A program made the translations under genes and the position numbers. From positions 48,183 through 56,521 of the forward strand of contig DLHW01000019.1 of NCBI GenBank assembly GCA_002483425.1: a stretch of DNA of 8,339 nucleotides, given 5' to 3'. The notes beneath the pieces were generated by a model. That model was not told the DNA's origin and searched no databases. It saw only the letters and a list, made by a program, of their open reading frames with translations. Shown here piece after piece: positions 1 through 4,416 of the stretch. The stretch comes from Methylococcaceae bacterium UBA7658 (GTDB lineage: Bacteria; Pseudomonadota; Gammaproteobacteria; Methylococcales; Methylomonadaceae). Numbering within the stretch: the stretch's first letter is position 1; the number at the start of each line of letters is the position of its first letter.

Positions 1-120
1 CATGTGCAACATTTCCATGAACAAAGCGGCGCTGGCGACTTTTAATTTTTCCACGCTATCATCCGCGTTTTCACAATGAGCGATATGGTTATCGAAGAAA
101 TGTTTCAGTTTTTCTAACAT
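1..120 (-). CDS. probable TerB-family protein, N-terminal part only (runs off the left edge)
   Basis: Reading the minus strand from an ATG at 118-120 gives 40 uninterrupted codons to the window edge. The peptide begins MLEKLKHFFDNHI and continues with an acidic stretch and then VEKLKVASAALFMEML. A short amphipathic first helix, then a hydrophobic helix of the form LxxAxAALxxEM, is typical of the start of TerB-like domains (tellurite-resistance TerB / DjlA N-terminal fold). These are all-helical, often metal-binding cytoplasmic domains of poorly defined role. No obvious Shine-Dalgarno sequence precedes the ATG. The gene is divergent from gdx and shares the 121-351 intergenic region with it. 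The family call rests on 40 residues, so another helical protein is possible. That this is a coding start is more certain than the family name. Confidence 0.5.
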   Translation of the reverse strand, partial: MLEKLKHFFDNHIAHCENADDSVEKLKVASAALFMEMLHM

Positions 121-244
121 GGTATATTCAATAGGACTGTAGTTGGATTGGCGGCGAAAGATCGTATCGTCCAGTTAATTGCAAGCAGTGCAGAGCGGTT
201 AGGTCCTGAATTGAGTTATAAACGGGTTAGCGCGTCGGCGATTA

Positions 245-269
245 CAAGCCGAGGTTTTAGCCTGGCTTG
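245..269 (+). promoter_or_regulatory. stable hairpin in the gdx leader/promoter region
   Basis: CAAGCC (245-250) pairs with GGCTTG (264-269), and AGG (252-254) pairs with CCT (261-263). This gives nine base pairs with one bulged G at 251 and a six-base loop (TTTTAG, 255-260). No T-tract follows on either strand, so it does not look like an intrinsic terminator. It lies about 80 nt upstream of the gdx start. A weak -10-like TATAAA follows at 279-284. Whether the hairpin is transcribed is unknown, and its function is inferred only from position. Confidence 0.4.
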
Positions 270-293
270 GAAACTGTGTATAAAACAAAATCA

Positions 294-321
294 AACCCAA
301 ATTATAGTAAAATAATGGGTT
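294..321 (+). promoter_or_regulatory. second, weaker inverted repeat before gdx
   Basis: AACCCA (294-299) is the reverse complement of TGGGTT (316-321). The 16-base AT-rich loop contains a -10-like TATAGT at 303-308. It ends 19 bases before the gdx Shine-Dalgarno sequence. It could be a small leader hairpin or a dyad for a regulator. The loops of this and the 245-269 hairpin lack the ACGR signature of the guanidine-II riboswitch, so I do not call a riboswitch. Confidence 0.25.
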
Positions 322-340
322 ATTCAAAAATAACTATTGC

Positions 341-346
341 AGGGAG
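341..346 (+). promoter_or_regulatory. ribosome binding site that fixes the gdx TTG start
   Basis: AGGGAG at 341-346 lies five bases before TTG at 352-354. A start at the upstream in-frame TTG (337-339) would put this site inside the gene, so the downstream TTG is preferred. Confidence 0.7.
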
Positions 347-351
347 TAAAA

Positions 352-672
352 TTGGCCTGGCTCTGTTTAATTACCGCGGGATTGGTGGAAGTCGTTTTTG
401 CGTTAAGTCTCAAATACAACGAAGGCTTTACAAAATTGATACCCAGCGTCGTCACTCTGATATCCGGCGGCGCAAGTTTATTTTTACTGATGACGGCGAT
501 TAAATACCTGCCGGTCGGGACGGCTTATGCAGTATGGACAGGCATGGGCGCGGTCGGTGTCGCTATCCTGGGTATCGTGATTTTTAAAGAATCCGCCGAC
601 TGGTACCGTTTACTGTCGCTGTTTTTTGTGATCATCGGTATTGTCGGATTGAAATTAAGCGACACCGCCTGA
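352..672 (+). CDS. gdx: SMR-family guanidinium exporter Gdx (SugE)
   Basis: Small multidrug-resistance family inner-membrane antiporter of the Gdx/SugE branch, which exchanges guanidinium ion for protons as an antiparallel dimer. From TTG 352 the protein is 106 aa with four hydrophobic helices (about 2-20, 29-47, 57-78 and 86-103). This matches E. coli SugE (about 105 aa) residue for residue at the N-terminus. Visible family features are G10, the proton/substrate carboxylate E13, LKY at 20-22, S42, and the helix-3 signature VGTAYAVWTGMGAVG (55-69) with Y59 and W62. Position 16, a tryptophan in most Gdx proteins I know, is phenylalanine here. An alternative in-frame TTG at 337 would add five residues but lacks a ribosome site. 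It is the first gene of a tight cluster: tusB starts 3 nt after its stop. Specificity for guanidinium rather than quaternary amines is a family inference. Confidence 0.9.
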   Translation: MAWLCLITAGLVEVVFALSLKYNEGFTKLIPSVVTLISGGASLFLLMTAIKYLPVGTAYAVWTGMGAVGVAILGIVIFKESADWYRLLSLFFVIIGIVGLKLSDTA

Positions 673-675
673 GCC

Positions 676-966
676 ATGCTACACCTGATTTTTCAACTGC
701 AAAACGGCGGCGATGTACTTGAACGCATGGGCGAAGGCGACGCTGCGGTTTTTCTCGACAGTGCGGTATTGGCGTTGTTAAACGACGGCAGCCTTGCCAG
801 CCGGTTACAAGAAATTCTCAAGGGGCATCGTCTCTATGTCTTGGCGGAAGATATGGCTTTGCGAGGAATTCAAACGCCGGAACTGGCTGTCGGCCTGGAA
901 CCGGTCGATTACGCAGAATTGGTAAGGTTAACCGTCGAACATCCGAAGACCGTATCATGGCCTTAA
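676..966 (+). CDS. tusB: sulfur relay protein TusB / DsrH
   Basis: A 96-aa member of the DsrE/F/H-like fold, TusB (DsrH) branch. In E. coli TusB is the non-catalytic subunit of the hexameric TusBCD complex, which passes persulfide sulfur from TusA to TusE during 2-thiolation of the tRNA wobble uridine. Visible family marks are the MLHLIFQL start, the GDAAVFLDSAVLALL stretch (22-36), LYVLAEDMALRG (53-64), and the strongly conserved C-terminal VDYAELVRLTVEHPK (77-91) ending SW. There is no cysteine anywhere, which fits TusB; TusD carries the catalytic one. No tusC or tusD accompanies it, although those genes normally precede tusB. The ATG lies 3 nt after the gdx stop with only a poor ribosome site, so translation is probably coupled. 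Its last ten bases overlap the start of the dsrC-like gene. Confidence 0.88.
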   Translation: MLHLIFQLQNGGDVLERMGEGDAAVFLDSAVLALLNDGSLASRLQEILKGHRLYVLAEDMALRGIQTPELAVGLEPVDYAELVRLTVEHPKTVSWP

Positions 967-1289
967 TCGTTTGCGGAAAGACGCTGGCAACCACGGAGGA
1001 TGGTTTTCTAATCGATCGCGCCGCTTGGAACGAACAGGCAGCCGACGAATTGGCCCGGCATGAAAACATCGTTTTGACCGAACAACATTGGGAAATCATC
1101 CGGTTTATAAGGACATACTATGGGCAATTTAAACATCTGCCCAACACTCGGGTCTTCATCAAAGCCATTGCCAACACCCTCGGCGAAGATAAAGGCAATA
1201 GCCGTTATTTACACCGGTTATTTCCAGACCGGCCGTTAAACTATGTTTGTAAATTAGCTGGTTTACCTAAACCTCCGACGTGCTTGTAG
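957..1289 (+). CDS. TusE/DsrC-family sulfur carrier with both C-terminal cysteines
   Basis: A 110-aa cytoplasmic DsrC/TusE-family sulfur carrier. The family accepts sulfur on a penultimate cysteine of a flexible C-terminal arm. It then hands sulfur to MnmA for tRNA 2-thiouridine (TusE) or to sulfite reductase-linked reactions (DsrC). Conserved marks are TEDGFL (13-18), LTEQHWEIIRFIRTYY (40-55), EDKGNSRYLHRLFP (77-90) and the arm ending KLAGLPKPPTCL. The arm has C109 (penultimate) and C98, eleven residues apart, the spacing of the redox pair in true DsrC. E. coli TusE has only the terminal one. The start overlaps the tusB stop, with GAAGA seven bases upstream as a weak ribosome site. Family membership is certain. 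The choice between TusE and DsrC function is open, and no dsrAB genes are in the window. Confidence 0.93.
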   Translation: MALIVCGKTLATTEDGFLIDRAAWNEQAADELARHENIVLTEQHWEIIRFIRTYYGQFKHLPNTRVFIKAIANTLGEDKGNSRYLHRLFPDRPLNYVCKLAGLPKPPTCL

Positions 1290-1571
1290 AAAGGACACTA
1301 TTATTTTTAATAATACTAAGCTTAAGCATTAGATAATACAAACTCCCGCATGATAATGTTGCAGCCGTTGCTAAGTTTAAAGATAGTTGTCAAAAGAGTT
1401 TTCTGCTATTACTCGGGATGGATGCTAGACTGCAAAAAACACTGACCTCGCTTTATTATTCGCAGCAAGTTATGTTCCGGATTCGAATGACTGTGTCAGT
1501 AATGCAGGAAGTAAACTCTTTTAAATATTTAATCCATTCCCTGATCGAGTAAACGGAAGGCTACAACGACC
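1290..1571. other. AT-rich intergenic region between the sulfur-relay operon and the GT61 gene
   Basis: I see no gene or RNA gene here. A perfect A/T dyad, TATTATTTTTAATAATA (1299-1315), lies ten bases after the dsrC-like stop. It may help end the upstream transcript, but it has no GC stem and is not a classical terminator. TTGTCA at 1387-1392 resembles a -35 box, but a convincing -10 is not visible at the right distance. GGAAGG at 1555-1560 is the likely ribosome site for the next gene, at a rather long 11-base spacing. Confidence 0.5.
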
Positions 1572-2831
1572 ATGCTAAAGCAGAAGACGGAAAGTGATTT
1601 TTACGCGTGTCTTTATGCATGCCTAAAGTGGATTTTTAAGTCTATAAAACAAAAGCTTGAAGCTTTTCACCTTTTCTTTTCTCCGGGCGCTCCTCCTATG
1701 CTTTTTATGGACTTAGACGTTGACAATAAAGCACATCTATCCGGTGTGGCGGATGTAAAAGTTATCAAGATCTCGGAAGGGTTTAATTCAAAATTAACCC
1801 GTCCAATGCTATGGCGCGGTAATTACACGCGCAGACAGGAGATCAGGCAACGCCAGACACTCACTTTCCCCGATGGCTATTGCTACCAGCTTAACAATGC
1901 ATTGGTTATCGGTCTTGGCGGCGTAGCGACAGCAAACAACGAACTATTAACAGGTCGATTATTGCATTTATATAAGATTTTTGAAGAGAAAAGAATATTA
2001 GGTTTCCAATTTCATCAAAATGGATCCTCTTACACGCTGGAAAGAAAACTCAGAGAAAAAAAACTACCCGGAAGTTACATTTTGCTGGCTAGAAGGGGTG
2101 GGCAATCTTACGGACATTGGCTGGTCGATATAGTGCCAAGAATTGCAGGATTAGGCAGAGCTATCAGATTCACTGACAAATTTATTTTTTACAGTCCTGT
2201 GCCGCCTTATGCCCGGTTTTTATTGAAAGCGATTGGCATATCAGAGACCCAGGTTATTGAATTCAATTGGAATTTTGAAGCATTAAGAGTGGATGAATTG
2301 TTCGTTCCCGAGTTCGTCCGGCTGTACGACCATTTTTTACCCAGTACGGTTGGCGTTTGGGATAAAATTAAAGCGTATGCGCTTGCAAACGCAGGTTTAG
2401 GATGGGGCGAATCGGTAACGCCAACAAAAATATATGTTTCTAGAGGTAAGTTGCATAAAGATCAGAGATGTTTGTTAAATAGAGCCGAAGTCGAACACTA
2501 TTTTATTAGCCGGGGATTCGTGGTAATTCATCCGGAACTCTTTAGCGTCCCTCAGCAAGTTTTGCTGTTTGCACAGGCCGAGGTGGTTGCGGGTGAATAC
2601 GGTTCCGGATTGCACAACACTGTGTTCTCTTCGGAAGGAACTCTCGTTTTAGTTATTCAGCCCGCCGATGTTGCGCCTTTTTTGCAATCGGGGATAGCGA
2701 CCGTAAAAAATCAAAAGATCGGCTATATATTCGGCAGTAAAAGTAATTCATCGGGCGAGTACCAGGTTGATTTTTCGGTTCTTAAAGCGGCTGTCGATGC
2801 GGGATTAGACGGTTGTTTTGATGATGAATAA
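1572..2831 (+). CDS. glycosyltransferase family 61 (DUF563) protein
   Basis: A 419-aa protein with the bacterial GT61/DUF563 pattern (COG4421-like), a group often linked to capsule or other surface polysaccharide synthesis. No signal peptide or membrane span is evident, so it should be cytosolic or membrane-associated. A basic, hydrophobic N-terminal segment (about 17-36) could form an amphipathic anchor. Family marks in order are GHWLVDIVPR (181-190), the beta strand plus VDELFVPEF (240-248), KIYVSRGK (286-293), R299 with N303, GFVVIHPELFS (315-325), QQVLLFAQAEVVAG (328-341), EYGSGLHNTVF (342-352), and a final TLVLVIQP (357-364). In most members the late motif reads HGAGLxN; here it is YGSGLHN. 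The ATG at 1572 is chosen over an internal M43, which has no ribosome site. No neighbouring polysaccharide genes are present, so donor and acceptor are unknown. The gene and its flanks look more AT-rich than rlmKL, which may indicate later acquisition. Confidence 0.85.
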   Translation: MLKQKTESDFYACLYACLKWIFKSIKQKLEAFHLFFSPGAPPMLFMDLDVDNKAHLSGVADVKVIKISEGFNSKLTRPMLWRGNYTRRQEIRQRQTLTFPDGYCYQLNNALVIGLGGVATANNELLTGRLLHLYKIFEEKRILGFQFHQNGSSYTLERKLREKKLPGSYILLARRGGQSYGHWLVDIVPRIAGLGRAIRFTDKFIFYSPVPPYARFLLKAIGISETQVIEFNWNFEALRVDELFVPEFVRLYDHFLPSTVGVWDKIKAYALANAGLGWGESVTPTKIYVSRGKLHKDQRCLLNRAEVEHYFISRGFVVIHPELFSVPQQVLLFAQAEVVAGEYGSGLHNTVFSSEGTLVLVIQPADVAPFLQSGIATVKNQKIGYIFGSKSNSSGEYQVDFSVLKAAVDAGLDGCFDDE

Positions 2832-2922
2832 CATGGCTATATACAATTCGCAGGCTGAACGGTTTTAAATTTAATGAAACTTTGTGCAAGTTGATTCCAT
2901 TCATAACCTGAAGGTCACCAAT

Positions 2923-3030
2923 AGTTCAACAAGCTCACCATTAATGCTTGCGGGAACGAACGGAATCAATCCTTTGCCGCTCGTCCTCAACTGTGCGGGA
3001 AGCGGATGCCGAGAGCCTGCCGAAGGACTT
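2923..3030. repeat. degenerate palindromic repeat (REP/MITE-like)
   Basis: The left arm starts AGTTCAACAAGCTCACC and ends CGAACGG (2957-2963). The right arm starts CCGCTCG (2977-2983) and ends GAGCCTGCCGAAGGACT (3013-3029). The inner ends pair with one wobble. The outer ends share the inverted pattern GAGCyTGyyGAA. This resembles the widespread bacterial repeats built on the GAGCCTGTCGAAGG / CGTTCGTCCTGAGC theme, but both arms have diverged and the middle no longer pairs well. Such elements are typically found between genes, often near convergent ends, as here. Confidence 0.55.
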
Positions 3031-3095
3031 AAGTTAAGTCAAAGCTTTTGCATAAAAATAACTTGGTTATATTAACCTGTGATAGGTATTTAGCT

Positions 3096-3146
3096 ATGAT
3101 GCATAAAGTACTGTTCGCACATTACGGAGGTATTGGTAAAGTCTAG
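3096..3146 (+). pseudogene. possible remnant of a glycosyltransferase N-terminus
   Basis: ATGATG at 3096 opens a 16-residue frame, MMHKVLFAHYGGIGKV, closed by TAG at 3144-3146. A first strand of KVLFxxYGGIG type is how many Rossmann-fold glycosyltransferases begin (GT9-like heptosyltransferases or GT4-like proteins), usually continuing with an aspartate after GGIG. No continuation is recognisable in any frame before trmL begins on the other strand. It may be a scar of a deleted transferase gene, which would fit the GT61 gene upstream, or a chance frame. Confidence 0.25.
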
Positions 3147-3170
3147 AACGGTAATTTAAAAATGGATGAC

Positions 3171-3635
3171 TTAAGAGCCTCCCGAATACTTCCACTGCCG
3201 CCAAGCCTCGTAACTGATAATTGCAACCGCATTCGATAAATTCAGGCTTCTATTATTCGGCATCATGGGGATTCTAATTTTTCTTTCCGGTGCGATACCG
3301 GCAAGCACATCAGGCGCTAATCCGGAAGTTTCCGAACCGAATAATAAAACATCGCCGGGATGATAAGCGATTTTATCGTAAGTCTGTATGGCTTTAGTGG
3401 TACAGGCTAGGATTCTGTTTGCTCCCATTGTAGTTGCAAATTCGCCGTAATTAGAATAACGGTTAACTTGGGCGAGATCGTGATAATCCAGTCCTGCGCG
3501 CCGTAAGTTCTTTTCAGCCAGATCAAAACCTAAAGGTTCTATCAAGTGCAGTGTGCAGCCGTTGTTGGCGGCTAGCCGGATGATGTTGCCGGTATTCGGT
3601 GGAACTTGCGGTTGATAAAGCGCGATATGGAACAT
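3171..3635 (-). CDS. trmL: tRNA (cytidine/uridine(34)-2'-O)-methyltransferase TrmL
   Basis: A 154-aa SPOUT-class methyltransferase, close in length and sequence to E. coli TrmL (YibK, 157 aa). It works as a dimer with S-adenosylmethionine and methylates the ribose of the wobble nucleotide of leucine tRNAs (CAA and cmnm5UAA anticodons). The three SPOUT motifs are visible: PPNTGNIIRL (12-21), the knot strand LLFGSETSGL (97-106), and RIPMMPNNRSLNLSNAVAI (121-139). RRAGLDYH (45-52) and YEAWRQW (142-148) are also conserved. The ATG (complement of 3633-3635) matches the family's start, with no strong Shine-Dalgarno sequence before it. The gene is divergent from the FKBP gene across a 211-base region. 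Confidence 0.96.
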   Translation of the reverse strand: MFHIALYQPQVPPNTGNIIRLAANNGCTLHLIEPLGFDLAEKNLRRAGLDYHDLAQVNRYSNYGEFATTMGANRILACTTKAIQTYDKIAYHPGDVLLFGSETSGLAPDVLAGIAPERKIRIPMMPNNRSLNLSNAVAIISYEAWRQWKYSGGS

Positions 3636-3704
3636 GAGTTTGCTCGGATGCGGTTATATTTGTTGAGGGTAAAAAGTTATGAGTGCTTGGCCCCTTCGGA
3701 AAAT

Positions 3705-3717
3705 ACAATTAAATTGT
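3705..3717. promoter_or_regulatory. 13-base dyad between trmL and the FKBP gene
   Basis: ACAATT (3705-3710) and AATTGT (3712-3717) form a perfect six-base inverted repeat around a single A. The size and symmetry suit a dimeric repressor, and it lies between divergent genes. No regulator in the window matches it, and AT-rich dyads of this length can occur by chance. Confidence 0.25.
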
Positions 3718-3789
3718 CCATCTATGACCGGAAACGGTGAACCTTCTCGAAAAACCCGCCGTATCTTAAAGTTATTATGAAATAAATGC

Positions 3790-3817
3790 TTTTTAGGAAC
3801 GCTGCGGCGTTTATAAT
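3790..3817 (+). promoter_or_regulatory. candidate promoter of the FKBP gene
   Basis: A perfect -10 hexamer TATAAT lies at 3812-3817, 29 bases before the GTG start. The -35 is weak: TTTTTA at 3790-3795 with 16-base spacing. The spacer holds an inverted repeat, AACGCTGCGGCGTT (3798-3811: AACGC, four bases, GCGTT). This could be an operator or simply a small hairpin. Confidence 0.5.
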
Positions 3818-3833
3818 AAGGTTTTTTTTAACA

Positions 3834-3838
3834 TGAGG
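3834..3838 (+). promoter_or_regulatory. ribosome binding site fixing the FKBP GTG start
   Basis: TGAGG at 3834-3838 sits eight bases before GTG at 3847. It overlaps an ATG at 3833 in a different frame. That ATG opens a 65-codon frame that is only a shadow of the isomerase gene. Confidence 0.65.
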
Positions 3839-3846
3839 TCGATAAG

Positions 3847-4329
3847 GTGCAAAAAATTAATATTCAACTGGTTTCAGCCCTGTTTGTTATCGCAATTGGG
3901 TTCACTCTGTTTTCTTTCGCCAATGCCGGAACACCTGAGGAAAACAAAGCGGCAGGCGAAAAATTTCTGGCTCAAAACGCTAAAAAACCGAATGTTAAAA
4001 CTACCACTAGCGGCCTGCAATTCGAGGTAATCACTGCAGGTTCGGGCAAAACCAATCCGTCGGCATCAGATAATGTGACCGTGCATTACAAAGGAACGAC
4101 CATCGACGGAAAAGAATTCGATAGTTCTTACAGCCGTGGTGAGCCTACTTCTTTCCCTTTAAATGCAGTTATTCCAGGCTGGACGGAAGGCGTACAGTTG
4201 ATGACCGAAGGCGCAAAATATAAATTTTTTATCCCTTCAAATTTGGCTTACGGCGAAAACGGTGCGGGTGGGGCGATTGGTCCGAACGAAGCTTTAATTT
4301 TCGACGTTGAGCTAATCAAAATTAATTAA
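3847..4329 (+). CDS. secreted FKBP-type peptidyl-prolyl cis-trans isomerase
   Basis: A 160-aa FKBP isomerase exported to the periplasm, where it should speed proline-bond isomerization in folding envelope proteins. The N-terminus is a clear signal peptide: basic start, hydrophobic core (about 7-24), and an A-N-A cleavage site at 25-27. After a short charged linker (28-50) the FKBP domain fills about 55-159. Binding-pocket residues are seen in VHYKG (79-83, Y81), EFDSS (90-94), VIPGW (108-112), AYGE (134-137) and IFDVELI (151-157). Mip/FkpA-type proteins are usually over 200 aa with an N-terminal helical dimerization domain. Here that region is nearly absent, so the protein is probably a monomeric catalytic domain. 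The GTG start is preferred for its Shine-Dalgarno spacing and because it begins the signal peptide. A strong terminator follows, so this is probably a single-gene transcript. Confidence 0.93.
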   Translation: MQKINIQLVSALFVIAIGFTLFSFANAGTPEENKAAGEKFLAQNAKKPNVKTTTSGLQFEVITAGSGKTNPSASDNVTVHYKGTTIDGKEFDSSYSRGEPTSFPLNAVIPGWTEGVQLMTEGAKYKFFIPSNLAYGENGAGGAIGPNEALIFDVELIKIN

Positions 4330-4380
4330 GTTATTTTCGAGGCTCCAGTTTTAATTTACAAAACGTAGTCATAACTTTTC

Positions 4381-4407
4381 AAAAGCCTTGCCTAGCAAGG
4401 CTTTTTT
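4381..4407 (+). terminator. rho-independent terminator after the FKBP gene
   Basis: AAAAGCCTTG (4381-4390) pairs perfectly with CAAGGCTTTT (4396-4405) around a CCTAG loop, followed by more T residues and TATTTT. This ten-pair stem with a T-tract is a textbook intrinsic terminator. It ends only about ten bases before the rlmKL start codon. The flanking A and T runs may also let it work in the opposite direction. Confidence 0.92.
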
Positions 4408-4416
4408 ATTTTAACG

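Larger units (their letters stand above)
2832..3170. other. intergenic region with no intact gene
   Basis: This 339-base gap lies between the GT61 stop and the trmL stop on the opposite strand. It holds a degenerate palindromic repeat (2923-3030) and a short frame (3096-3146) that looks like a gene remnant. A 63-codon open frame from 2884 runs across the palindromic repeat, starts at a non-ATG codon and resembles no family, so I do not call it a gene. No clear intrinsic terminator is visible for either of the convergent genes. Confidence 0.5.

Noticed and set aside
121..351. Guanidine riboswitch upstream of gdx
   Set aside because: Expected from context, but no ACGR hairpin loops and no recognisable guanidine-I core are visible by eye. 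A covariance search would be needed to reopen this.
267..503. 78-codon frame overlapping the start of gdx
   Set aside because: It is a shadow in another frame. The overlapping gdx frame has clear SMR-family residues.
1448..1500. TTCGAAT resembling a tRNA T-loop at about 1482
   Set aside because: The flanking bases do not pair as a T-stem, and no anticodon arm or acceptor stem is found around it.
2884..3075. 63-codon open frame after the GT61 gene
   Set aside because: It begins at a non-ATG codon without a ribosome site, runs straight through the palindromic repeat, and has no family-like motif.
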